Shown piece after piece: positions 34,351 through 46,200 of a DNA stretch of 64,000 nucleotides. Origin of the DNA: Bolinopsis microptera. Its lineage: Eukaryota; Ctenophora; Tentaculata; Lobata; Bolinopsidae. Position 1 is the stretch's first letter. The number at the start of each line of letters is the position of its first letter. The notes beneath the pieces were generated by a model. It did no database searches. It saw only the letters and a list, made by a program, of their open reading frames with translations, and had not been told where the DNA came from. The stretch is from NCBI RefSeq assembly GCF_026151205.1, contig NC_087078.1, forward strand, positions 6,899,675-6,963,674. The letters are read 5' to 3'. Both the position numbers and the translations under genes were made by a program.

Positions 34351-35026
34351 CTGACACACACACTGACACACTGACACACTGACACACTGACATTCTGACA
34401 CACTGACACACTGACACACTGACATACTGACACACTGACACACTGACACACTGACACACTGACTCACTGACTCACTGACTCACTGACTCACTGACTCACT
34501 GACTCACTGACTCACTGACACACTGACACACTGACACACTGACATACTGACACACTGACACACTGACACACTGACACACTGACACACTGACACACTGACA
34601 CACTGACACACTGACATACTGACATACTGACACACTGACATACTGACACACTGACATACTGACACACTGACACACTGACACACTGACACACTGACACACT
34701 GACACACTGACACACTGACACACTGACACACTGACACACTGACACACTGACACACTGACACACTGACACACTGACTCACTGACTCACTGACTCACTGACA
34801 CACTGACACACTGACACACTGACACACTGACACACTGACACACTGACACACTGACACACTGACACACTGACACACTGACACACTGACACACTGACACACT
34901 GACACACTGACACACTGACACACTGACACACTGACACACTGACACACTGACACACTGACACACTGACACACTGACACACTGACACACTGACACACTGACA
35001 CACTGACACACTGAAACACTGACACA
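34351..35026. repeat. 8-bp tandem array (TGACACAC)n with TGACTCAC and TGACATAC variants
   Basis: About 84 units. The main unit is TGACACAC. Seven consecutive TGACTCAC units lie at about 34460-34516 and three more at 34772-34796; single TGACATAC units are scattered in the left half. Because eight is not a multiple of three and the unit has no stops on the minus strand, several minus frames read as endless Cys-Val-Ser-Gln strings; these are not genes. Confidence 0.95.
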
Positions 35027-35293
35027 TACAATACATGGATAAACGTCCGAAATTCAAAGCCTAAGCAGAGACTCTGATAAAATCCTGATTTTTGAGCCTG
35101 ATAGTAATAGCTCTTGATACTGGTGGTGAATCATATTTAATTTGAAAAGTGACTATTGAAGATATGGTTCACCTCTTCACCAGCATCCAAATCAAATACC
35201 AAATCTTACTGGCGGAACCTTACAGTTACATAACTAATTACGTTGCTTTAATTTAATACCCCGATTTCCCAGGTCACAGCTCTCGTATACAGA

Positions 35294-36661
35294 ATGGGAC
35301 TGTTTGAGGTTATCACTTCCTTCGCTATCGTCGGCAAGAACTTCAAAACAAACGTCTACAAATTGATAGGGGTAGACGACGGATTCGACCGATGGAACAG
35401 AGGTTTCATGGTTTTTATTAGCGTTCTGTTCGGAACTGCAGTGGTTATGCATCACTGGATGTACGACGTCATCAACTGCTTGGACTTTCAGTCGCCTCCC
35501 AACGGGTACCAACCCACTGAGGCGACATCAAACTTCCAAAGGTTTGCGGAGGAGTACTGCTGGGCGTACGGAATGTACACAATAAAAGAAGCTTACGATC
35601 TGGAGAACACCGCTACACCCTTTCCAGGGATTATCCCCGAGGAGATGTCCGTGTGTATGGAGAGGGAACTGGTGGGGGGAGGTAAAATTATTTGTCCTAA
35701 AGCTCACGAGATGAAACCTTTTCAACGGATATATCTCAGGTGGTACCCGATTGTTTTCTTTTACTTCTGGATCGGGGCCATGCTCTATTTCTTTCCTTGG
35801 AGGATTTACAAGTTGTTGGGATTACGAGATCTGAAAGACGTGGTTATGATGCTCCAAAACAGACCTCAGTTCGCTGACGATCTCCCATATTACGTGAACC
35901 GGGCAGCAAAGTGGCTTCACAACACACTAACAGTCTACGTTGAACAGCGAGACAGTCTCCGCGGTAAAATACTCCGACATTGGTACCTCATCCTGTTAGT
36001 CGGGTTTAAATTCGTGTATCTTGGTATCAGTTTAGGGTTGATGCACTACACCAACAAGATGCTGATCACAAACCACAACCACGGTGCGTCCTTCATGAAC
36101 TATGGTCCGCTTTGGTTCTCAGATGTGACCAACAACACCGCCTCCAGGTTCACCCCAATACAAAACAAGTTGTTCCCAAAGATGGTGGCATGCGAGGTGA
36201 AAAGATGGGGTGTTAGTGGACTGGAGGAGTGGCAGGGCATGTGTATTTTATCTGGAAACGTCCTCTATCAGTGGTTGTTTCTATTCTACTGGGGTGCTAT
36301 TGTGATATCCATCTTCATTAACTGTGTGGCTATTCTCACCATTCTCTGCTCCGAGATTCGCCCTAACATCAGCTACGCTAGGTTCCTAAACTCTACCTAC
36401 GTTGAGGATACCAAACAACTCAGGCTTATCTACCGGAGTATCGGCTCCTCCGGCCGCATTATCCTCAGAGTGATTGGGAACAATGTGGAACCAATTGTTA
36501 GTGAGGAGTTGGTTAAGTACATGGTGAGGTTTATGATGGATCAAGAGGATGATCAAGGAGCTGGGGAGGGTGAGGTCGTGAGTCAAAGATATAAACAAGT
36601 GCCATTGTTCGAACAGACTTCTAGTGATCTCCTCGATAAGTTAGCTTTAAATGAAACATAG
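35294..36661 (+). CDS. Innexin (gap-junction/hemichannel subunit), single exon
   Basis: It forms membrane channels joining neighbouring cells, or pannexin-like hemichannels. The 455-residue protein has the innexin layout. A short cytoplasmic N-terminus (MGLFEVITSF) leads to TM1 (about 37-57). Extracellular loop 1 has the conserved Cys pair C62 and C89 (INCLDF…EEYCWAYGMYTI) plus C121 and C134. TM2 lies at about 148-172 (RWYPIVFFYFWIGAMLYFFP, in place of the usual YYQWV box), TM3 at about 232-254 and loop 2 has the Cys pair in VACEVKRW…GMCILSGN. TM4 (about 330-355) is followed by an acidic C-tail of about 90 residues. CDS length and lack of introns are normal for the family. The TPFPGIIPEE stretch in loop 1 looks ctenophore-like to me; this is memory-based and unchecked. 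An acceptor-like CCCAG at about 35268-35272 could end a 5'-UTR intron. The 8-bp repeat array lies 0.27 kb upstream. Confidence 0.95.
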   Translation: MGLFEVITSFAIVGKNFKTNVYKLIGVDDGFDRWNRGFMVFISVLFGTAVVMHHWMYDVINCLDFQSPPNGYQPTEATSNFQRFAEEYCWAYGMYTIKEAYDLENTATPFPGIIPEEMSVCMERELVGGGKIICPKAHEMKPFQRIYLRWYPIVFFYFWIGAMLYFFPWRIYKLLGLRDLKDVVMMLQNRPQFADDLPYYVNRAAKWLHNTLTVYVEQRDSLRGKILRHWYLILLVGFKFVYLGISLGLMHYTNKMLITNHNHGASFMNYGPLWFSDVTNNTASRFTPIQNKLFPKMVACEVKRWGVSGLEEWQGMCILSGNVLYQWLFLFYWGAIVISIFINCVAILTILCSEIRPNISYARFLNSTYVEDTKQLRLIYRSIGSSGRIILRVIGNNVEPIVSEELVKYMVRFMMDQEDDQGAGEGEVVSQRYKQVPLFEQTSSDLLDKLALNET

Positions 36662-36917
36662 TTTTAAGCATTCAAGCTTGTTTCGGTATTATTGGTGTTG
36701 AGTCAATAATACAAAAGCATGGAGTGTGGATCAAATTCATGATGTGTTACTGAAGCTGAAATTTTGTTTCTAAATTTGACAATGTTACTTGTAAAAATGT
36801 TACTTCATAAAAATAAGCCAATGCAATCTAGTGAGTATATATTCATTTTTAAAGACAAAATCTACTTTTGGCATTTATAAAACAGGTAATCCGTGAGTCT
36901 AAGCTGACTATTAACCC

Positions 36918-38282
36918 TTAAGGGGGGGGGCCAATGGATATTTTTTTGTGAAACTTGATTTCGAGATAGCAGTTGACCAACAAACTAAGACCAGTGACCG
37001 AACTTTTGAGGGGGTCCCGGACCCCAACCGCCAAACGGTGCCCGCGGGGCAGCCACGCCCTTATTTGGTCCAAATTAGGCCCAATTTAGCCAAATACTCT
37101 GAACATGCCCAAAACCCAAATTTTAGGTGCTCTACTTGTAGCTAGTGGCCTCTTGAAGTCGTATATGAAATTTCATCAAGATTGGACAAAAAATGACTGA
37201 GTTATGAGCCAAAAACCATATGCCCATATTTGGGCATACGCACCAAATTTGGTAGATTTCGTCCCATAAATTGGTCAAATATCAATATTTTTCACTGAAA
37301 CTTACTTTATATGAAAGGTAAGCCTAAACTACATATTCTCTGTAAGTTATAGCTTTATATCTGTTTAAATGTGGATACTAAGGCGAAAAGACCACAAAAA
37401 ATGAACTAAATTGCCCATATCTTGGTTCGCGATATTCGCGGAATTGATCTCATTAAAATTGTAACAACTCAATCAGTTTTCAAAATTTTTCCATGAAATT
37501 TTCGGAATCGACTCGAAATCGCATTTCCACCTTAGTTTGAGGACAGATTTTTGATTAAGGCCTCAAAAAAAATTTGGCGGCCAAATTCTGAATTTCTCCG
37601 GGAAAATTTTGGAATTTGGCCGCCAAATTTTTTTGGAGGCCTAAATCAAAAATCTGTTCTCAAACTAAGGTGGAAATGCGATTTCGAGTCGATTCCGAAA
37701 ATTTCATGGAAAAATTTTGAAAACTGATTGAGTTGTTACAATTTTAATGAGATCAATTCCGCGAATATCGCGAACCAAGATATGGGCAATTTAGTTCATT
37801 TTTTGTGGTCTTTTCGCCTTAGTATCCACATTTAAACAGATATAAAGCTATAACTTACAGAGAATATGTAGTTTAGGCTTACCTTTCATATAAAGTAAGT
37901 TTCAGTGAAAAATATTGATATTTGACCAATTTATGGGACGAAATCTACCAAATTTGGTGCGTATGCCCAAATATGGGCATATGGTTTTTGGCTCATAACT
38001 CAGTCATTTTTTGTCCAATCTTGATGAAATTTCATATACGAGTTCAAGAGACCACTAGCTACAAGTAGAGCACCTAAAATTTGGGTTTTGGGCATGTTCA
38101 GGGTATTTGGCTAAATTGGGCCTAATTTGGACCAAATATGGGCGTGGCTGCCCCGCAGGCACCGTTTGGCGGTTAGGGTCCGGGACCCCCTCAAAAGTTC
38201 GGTCACTGGTCCTAGTTTGTTGGTCAACTGCTATCTCGAAATCAAGTTTCACAAAAAAATATCCATTGGCCCCCCCCCTTAA
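36918..38282. mobile_element. Giant palindromic element, TTAA-bounded, 1365 bp
   Basis: The two arms (about 36918-37585 and 37615-38282) are near-perfect reverse complements, centred at about 37600. Both ends read TTAAGGGGGGGGGCCAATGG toward the inside. TTAA at both borders is the target site known for piggyBac-type elements, whose ends also start with a run of C/G; here no transposase is present. Arm identity is very high, with only scattered differences. The same 65-codon frame occurs in each arm (36948-37145 plus, 38055-38252 minus), which follows from the symmetry and is no evidence for coding. It lies between the innexin and mosaic-protein genes. Confidence 0.85.
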
Positions 38283-40010
38283 TACTATTCCAGTGTTCCG
38301 AGTGATCCGAGACTCAAATCGGTAGTCGGTTTGTTGGCCTAACTAGATCTTATTGGCCTAACTTTAACTAGGTATATCGAAAAAAAAACCGGACGGATGG
38401 CCTTTATGAGACGTTAACGGCAGTTGAAGTTTCCATTCTGTCAATTCTCAATTCTGCTAACTAGAAATTTGTGTTTAATCTTCAAGTTCTTACAGTTACA
38501 AATAAATATATATCATAAATGTATATAATAGTTTATGCTTGAAAACTAAAATCCCCTTTATCATGGGATGGCTCTTATTATAAAACATGACAATACGGTT
38601 ATAAAATACCGTGCGCTCCCTTTACTGATTCATAGGTTCTATTTCTAATCGTTTAGTCAAATACAGCTTCAAAGTTTTACATCTATAGCAAGGTTAAACC
38701 CACATTAAAGGTCCGGGACCTCTCTGCAGTCTGGCAAGCTATTGACTTATTCAGTGATTTGCTGCACTCCCTCTCTACTCACCAGGTTACTCGTACATTG
38801 CTCTTCTGCAGAACAAAATTATCTCTCGATAGACCCAACCACAGCTGATCACGCAGCACGCGTGAGATGTGAATCGCGCGGCACACGTGAGGCTAGGATG
38901 TTGTAAAGACTAAAGACCGCATTCTCGATTTAGGGGCAGCACATTACATTTTCTTAGCTCCATTTTGTCAACCTGAACTGTAAGTTTAAAGGGGATGGGT
39001 TATCGGTTACCTCATCTTATTATCTTACTACTCGAGTAAACATCTAGAGATCGGGATCGTTGGCGTGACAGTTTTTGATCCTTTACAATTAATAGTAATA
39101 CTTTAATAGGACATAATATAACTAGAATTGCAGAAGGATCAGTTTCAGACAAAGTAGTTAAGCCCAAATAATTTTATAGCTATGCCTGAGTTGGTTTGAA
39201 AATGGGGAATGGGCCATTATGTTAGCCCTACGTGTTTTGGTAGGAATTGTTACTGAGTCAAATTTTACTAAGAACATTAAAAACTGACCCGTTATCTGTC
39301 TAAGTTAGGAAAAAATACAAAGTTGTACCAACGAATTTTAAAGATACGTAATTTTATTACGTCTTGGCTATTGTCTTCTCGTCCCCGTTCGAAAATAAAA
39401 TAATATTAAGCGTGACTTGTGTCTTATACCATTGGCATTGGTTGGTATGAAATATACTGAAAGAGAAACTGAGATGGAAGCATTTTCTGAGTTTTGCTTT
39501 CAATCATATTCACGGGTATTTAAATTGAATGATTGAAATCATTTTGTCCAAGTGATCGTGTTTTAATGACACTTTGAAAGATTTCATAATGTCCTTTTGT
39601 TTCACTTTCACATGTAAGACTTGTGTTATTTTTTGAACAAACAACTTGCCTGAAGATTGCCGTTTACAGTTTGTTTGTAACTTATGCTACTTTTGAATAA
39701 TGGAACAAATTTAACAATTTCAATGCATTGTTGATTGTGAAAATGTCTCCATAAACACATTTATTCAAAAGGATAGGTATATCGTTAGGTTTGAATAAAT
39801 TGTCTCCCGATAAAGTGTATTTAAACTTACATGACTTTACATGTGTTCAAGAAGTCTTTTTTGATACGCTAGATTTTGTTCAAGAAAATTGAGCTCCCTA
39901 CATCAATTTCCACGATTTTGACAATAGTATTTGAAGCAATCATAAGATTATGATTAATTAAAGTTATTACATGTTAATAAAGTATTCGCCGAATTTAGTG
40001 CCGGTGGGTA
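38283..40010. other. Intergenic, no gene seen
   Basis: AT-rich spacer. The frames are very short and I find no repeats worth naming before the MITE at 40011. Confidence 0.45.
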
Positions 40011-40186
40011 TACCTTATCGGACTTTATTTGAACGGACATTAATTGGACGCTGGAGTCCCTAACGTTCATTTTAATGTCCGTCTGACAAGGTAGTCAAAT
40101 TAAATACCTCCGATTGTTCATTTTAATGTCCGTTCAAAATTATGTCCGTTCACGTAATGTCCGGTCAAATAACGTCCGATAAGGTA
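40011..40186. mobile_element. Short MITE of about 176 bp with TA borders
   Basis: Ends read TACCTTATCGGAC(T)TTATT and the reverse complement (…AATAACGTCCGATAAGGTA), forming terminal inverted repeats of about 28 bp. Inside, AATGTCCGTTCA-type words recur in both directions. A TA dinucleotide at each border would fit a Tc1/mariner-type target site, but could be part of the repeat. Confidence 0.65.
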
Positions 40187-40284
40187 GTACATTTCCTGAC
40201 ATGCCTGTTTAATGTTTATTGTTTAATTTGATATCAGATAAATCTCAATGTTTTTCAATAAATTTCATACCTTCTGAAGATCTC

Positions 40285-43200
40285 ATGAAAATATTGTATC
40301 TGGTTCTCCTCCTTTTTCGGAGTTGCTCTAGCGCTTATACGGAAGACGATGGTAAGAATTTATTATATACATATTATATATATATTATATTTTAATATAC
40401 TTTATATATATATTATACTTTAATTTATTATACAATATACATATACTTTAATGTCGAATCAATTAATTGAAACAGTAGTTTTGAAAACTTAAGCATTTTT
40501 TGATACCTATAAATACAAAAAATTGCTATATAAAAGTCCCGTTTCGTTTATAAACGAATTGCATAAATGTGAGCTGTATAAAATTTAGTACTATACCTGC
40601 AAATTAGAGATTTCACAGAATTTTTAAAAAAAATTGTATTAATACTCGTAAAAAGATGTTGGGATAGCTGATCCACCAATATTTGTATACTATGGTAGTC
40701 ATTTAACTTTAACGCGGCAACGTGCCTGAAATACAGCCTAGGCATTAGTAATTTATGCATTACCGATTGACTGTTGGTTCTTTGCAGGTTTCTTAGATAT
40801 TTTTTAGGAAGCGCTATATACTTATAACTATTACAATAGCTTCCGCCATTTCATAATACAAAATACAATGCGAATATCCTTTTTTTACTCTTCAACTTTC
40901 ACGTCCATGTTTTAATAATTCGTATTTTTTGTTTTCAGGAGAGCCGGAATGGGAAATTCAACAAAAAAATGTCTGGTTTCCACACTCCTGGGAGGATATA
41001 CCTTTTGAATTGAAGACAACCTCCTCGATAGGAAGTGGTGATCGAATCTGGTTTGAAGTTGGGCACTTAAACGGCAATGTTTTTGCAAGAGTTGTAGTGC
41101 GATTAGTTGATACTCCTAACTTCGAAATTGACAACTGCCAAGGTGATACTACGCTGCAAAATCTACCCGACGCTCAAAATGACGTGAGGATTTGGACATT
41201 CATTAAGCAGGGATTGAAAGGAATTTCAATCAAGTGTAACGGAGTATTGGTTGCAGAAATGAATTTTGCTGAATCAGATCAATGTTCGTCCTCAGTGTGG
41301 GTGACTACTACAGTAGAATTCATCAAGCTTAATCCTGATTGGGATAGATCAGTGGGATTCAGATTTGGTCAGTGGGTCTCAGGTGGGTTAATATTGTGTT
41401 ATCATTATTACCTGGGGACCCCAGGCTATTCCGCCGATCAGAGATATATAAGTTCTCGAAACTTCAAAAGTTTAAACCAAATAGATCTAGTGAGCTCGTA
41501 GGATCAAATAATTTACTGGCTAGCTGCCCGATACTCAGCTGCATGCTAGCGAGGTAAATCAATAATAGTACTAAATAGAATAGTAATACTTAATAGAATT
41601 AAATTTTCATTCTGATAATATAATCTTCTCACTTCATATTTTGTTCATTGTTACAGAATGTCAAGCTGGAAAATTCAGTGCTGCCGGATCTGCAACCTGT
41701 TCTGAATGCGAAGCTGGGGAATTCAGTGCTGCTGGATCTGCAACCTGTTCTAAATGCGAAGCTGGGGAATTCAGTGCTGCCGGATCTGCAACCTGTTCTG
41801 AATGCGAAGCTGGGGAATTCAGTGTTGCTGGATCTGCAACCTGTTCTGAATGCGAAGCTGGGGAATTCAGTGCTGCTGGATCTGCAACCTGTTCTGAATG
41901 CGAAGCTGGAAAATTCAGTGCTGCCGGATCTGCAACCTGTTATGAATGCGAAGCTGGAAAATTCAGTGCTGCCGGATCTGCAACCTGTTCTGAATGCGAA
42001 GCTGGAAAATTCAGTGCTGCCGGATCTGCAACCTGTTCTGAATGCGAAGCTGGGAAATTCAGTGCTGCTGGATCTGCAACCTGTTCTGAATGCGAAGCTG
42101 GAAAATGCAGTGCAGCCGGATCTGCAACCTGTTCTGAATGCGAAGCTGGAAAATTCAGTGCTGCCGGATCTGCAACCTGTTCTGAATGCGAAGCTGGGGA
42201 ATTCAGTGCTGATGGATCTGCAACCTGTTCTGAATGCGAAGCTTGGGAATTCAGTGCTGCTGGATCTGCAACCTGTTCTGAATGCGAAGCTGGGGAATTC
42301 AGTGCTGCCGGATCTGCAACCTGTTCTGAATGCGAAGCTGGGGAATTCAGTGTTGCTGGATCTGCAACCTGTTCTGAATGCGAAGCTGGGGAATTCAGTG
42401 CTGCTGGATCTGCAACCTGTTCTGAATGCGAAGCTGGAAAATTCAGTGCTGCCGGATCTGCAACCTGTTATGAATGCGAAGCTGGAAAATTCAGTGCTGC
42501 CGGATCTGCAACCTGTTCTGAATGCGAAGCTGGAAAATTCAGTGCTGCCGGATCTGCAACCTGTTCTGAATGCGAAGCTGGGAAATTCAGTGCTGCTGGA
42601 TCTGCAACCTGTTCTGAATGCGAAGCTGGAAAATGCAGTGCAGCCGGATCTGCAACCTGTTCTGAATGCGAAGCTGGAAAATTCAGTGCTGCCGGATCTG
42701 CAACCTGTTCTGAATGCGAAGCTGGGGAATTCAGTGCTGATGGATCTGCAACCTGTTCTGAATGCGAAGCTTGGGAATTCAGTGCTGCTGGATCTGCAAC
42801 CTGTTCTGAATGCGAAGCTGGAAAATTCAGTGCTGCCGGATCTGCAACCTGTTCTGAATGCGAAGCTGGAAAATTCAGTGCTGCCGGATCTGCAACCTGT
42901 TCTGAATGCGAAGCTGGGGAATTCAGTGCTGCAGGATCTGATTCTTGCAGTTCTTGCGAAATAGGAAAAGAGGCTAACTCTGAGAAAACTAATTGTAGTG
43001 AGTATCGGGATTTCAATTGTTAATTTTGTATTTCAAAATTCAAATAAATTTCACATCAAAATGTTGCAATTAAATTTACACAAGACCAAAATATCTATAT
43101 AATGAGGCAACAACAAGATTTATGAAGGTACAAGGAACATGATAATGAAAATCAACACTACCAGACTGCAGCTGAAGTGAGGAAACATTTGACTGTGGGA

Positions 43201-46200
43201 TATACTGAAGGGAAAGGAAGCAGTTCTAACGAGCTCTTCTCAAACACAAGGATATATCTTGTGAACGTGGCTAGTATAAATGAAACATTTGATATGGAGT
43301 TGTAGAGGGAGTTATGTGCCTCGCCGGGCTTAAGTAGTGGATGACCTTGCTGTACGCAGTGGCGTAACGTTGCCTGTTGGCGCCCCCCTGCCGAAAAGGC
43401 GCCCCCCTGTTGGCGCCCACTCCCCTTTTGGTGCCCCTCCCTAAAATTGAACAAATTAGGTGATTTTAGAGGATACGCCGGTAAAATCTCTAAAAAAGTG
43501 TGTATCTAGAGCAAAACGCGCAGTTTTGCTAGTACTTTAGTTAAGTTTTCGAAATTGTCCCACATTCAAACGACGATTTGGCGCCCCCCTAAGACGGCGC
43601 CCCCCTGCACAGCGGGGTCAGCAGGGCCCTTCGTTACGCCACTGGCTGTACGGCAAGTTAAACAAGGATCTGAAACTACTAGGTTCCGTACAGACTCAAC
43701 TCTGCACCCGTGTCAATATGTTCATTATATGCAAGCCTCTTGATTTATAATCACCGAGTCTAGTAATTGTTTAAGAGAGTGCTCTGGCAGTTACGAAACT
43801 CGAGAGACTGTGGGATACTGAAGGGAAAGGAAGCAGTTCTAACGAGCTCTTCTCAAACACAAGGATATATCTTGTGAACGTGGCTAGTATAAATGAAACA
43901 TTTGATATGGAGTTGTAGAGGGAGTTATGTGCCTCGCCGGGCTAAAGTAGTGGATGACCTTGCTGTACGGCAAGTTAAACAAGGATCTGAAACTACTAGG
44001 TTCCGTACAGACTCAACTCTGCACCCGTGTCAATATGTTCATTATATGCAAGCCTCTTGATTTATAATCTATTTCGATTAAACCAAAACAGTGCACGCGA
44101 CGGTTCAACCATAATGACATCAAGTGTAATATTGTCCAGGAACAAGAAGAGTTGTTCGTAATCAGAGTAGTATAGTTTATTTTGGCCAGTTGGTAGATCA
44201 CCGACCGGCTATAAGCCGGCTACTAACCGGCTTTAAGCCGGCTACAATTTTTATAGCCGGCTATAAGCCGGCTTATAGCCGGTTAGTAGCCGCTTACATT
44301 TGTTGTTGAGCGACGGCTATTAGCCGGTTATAAGCCTGCTATTAGCCGTTTTGGTATTAAAAGTGGTTATAAGCCGGCTATAAGCCGGTTATAAGATACT
44401 AACTCAACTACATCGTACTGAACGATAGTCAGGAGCCGGCTATAAGAAATTCAGTGAAAACGGCTATTAGCCGGTTATAAGCCGGCTATTAGCCGTTTAG
44501 GTATCGAAAGTGGTTATAAGCCGGCTATAAGCCGGCTATAAGCCGGTTATAAGATATTAACTCAGTTCAGTACGATGAAGTTAAGTTAATATCTTATAGC
44601 CGGCTTATAGCCGGCTTATAACCACTTTCGATACCTAAACGGCTAATAGCCGGCTTATAACCGGCTTATAGCCGTTTTCGCTGAATTTCTTATAGCCGGC
44701 TCATGACTATCGTTCAGTACGATGTAGTTGAGTTAATATCTTATAACCGGCTTATAGCCCGCTTATAACCACTTTCGATACCTAAACGGCTAATAGCCGG
44801 CTTATAACCGGCTAATAGCCGTTTTCACTGAATTTCTTATAGCCGATACCTAAACGGCTAATAGCCGGCTTATAACCGGCTAATAGCCGTCGCTCAACAA
44901 CAAATGTAAGCGGCTACTAACCGGCTATAAGCCGGCTATAAAAATTGTAGCCGGCTATAAGCCGGTTTATAGCCGGCTTATAACCGGCTTATAGCCGGTC
45001 GGTGATCTACCAATTTCCCTTTATTTTTAAATAGACATGGAACCAACTTCCTAATGGTTGATAACCTTTTCAGTGTCCTGTCTAGCGGGTACCTACAAAG
45101 ACAGTTCCATGGAAGCGTGTCTGCAGTGTTCTAGTAACACCTACAGTGCAGAGAGTGCGGGATTCTGTACTGCTTGTCCTCAAGGATCTCAAGCAAATGA
45201 AAATCGGACAAAATGCGGTAAATCTTTTAAGTTTTTATTTGACTCGAAGCTTTGCAATTCATTTTTTGCTATACCTGCCTTATATTATGGTTTTGGCAAA
45301 TAAATGTAGGACTTACGACGTAAACAAAGTGTCTGTAACCTTGCACAAAAATCATTTAATAATCCTTATTTGAACAAATAAAAAAAGTATGATTAACAAC
45401 AATATCAATCATGTACTCCATCCTCAGTTTCATGTGAGAGCTTGCCCTCAAGCTGGGAACAGATAATGACACAGTCACAGTTCCCCCTCGCACCTGGGAG
45501 TGAAGTGTCCTTGATGTGTAGCACCGGACACACTCTGACTGGAGCCAGCACTGTCACGTGTATTGAGGAAGATGACTTCTCCTTCAACGAAGAGCCTTTT
45601 TGTGTTCTAGGTTTGAAGATCCGCTGTATTAAAGTATTAGATACGCTATTTTTTTCCTCAAATTTGTAATTTGATGTAGTAATATAGCATATTATCATTA
45701 ATAAAGTGTTTCTGTTAACTTTTCTCCATCAAGGCTTCATTTTGCTTTTCTTTAAAAAGTTAATTTAAAGCATCATATTTTTCGCATATGAGTGTGGTGT
45801 TAACTGTTAAATCATGTGTTTTTTCTCCTTTTTATTTCCTAAGTCATTTTAATCGTCGCACCTTGACTTATAGCTTAGTAATTAAAATATACATACAGAC
45901 GACTGCAGCAAACTGCCGAACATCCAGAACCTAGGAACAACCACCCAATTTCCTGTTTCCTACGATACCCGGGTAACAGTGCATTGTGATGCTGGGTACT
46001 CTCTTGTAGGTGGTGACGTCATCACATGTATCCAGGATGATAACTATAAAACTATTGATGGTCAACTTCCTTCTTGCGAAGAAAGTGAGTTTATCGTTGT
46101 TACTTCTACCATTAACGGTTTTATGTATTTAGAGCTGAATATGGAAAAGATTTCTACTTTGCCAGGTTAACCACACAATTGCACGATACTGTTGACTGTT

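Noticed and set aside
34252-35057. Minus-strand frames reading (CQCVSVSV)n
   Set aside because: A product of the 8-bp simple repeat; three frames give the same string.
36948-38252. Identical 65-codon frames on opposite strands
   Set aside because: They follow from the palindrome's symmetry; no start context, domain or partner exon.
41648-42964. Second long plus frame (NSVLPDLQPVLNAKLE)n and a minus frame through the same array
   Set aside because: Off-frame readings of the 48-bp repeat; only the Cys-rich frame joins the spliced exons in phase and continues into Sushi domains.
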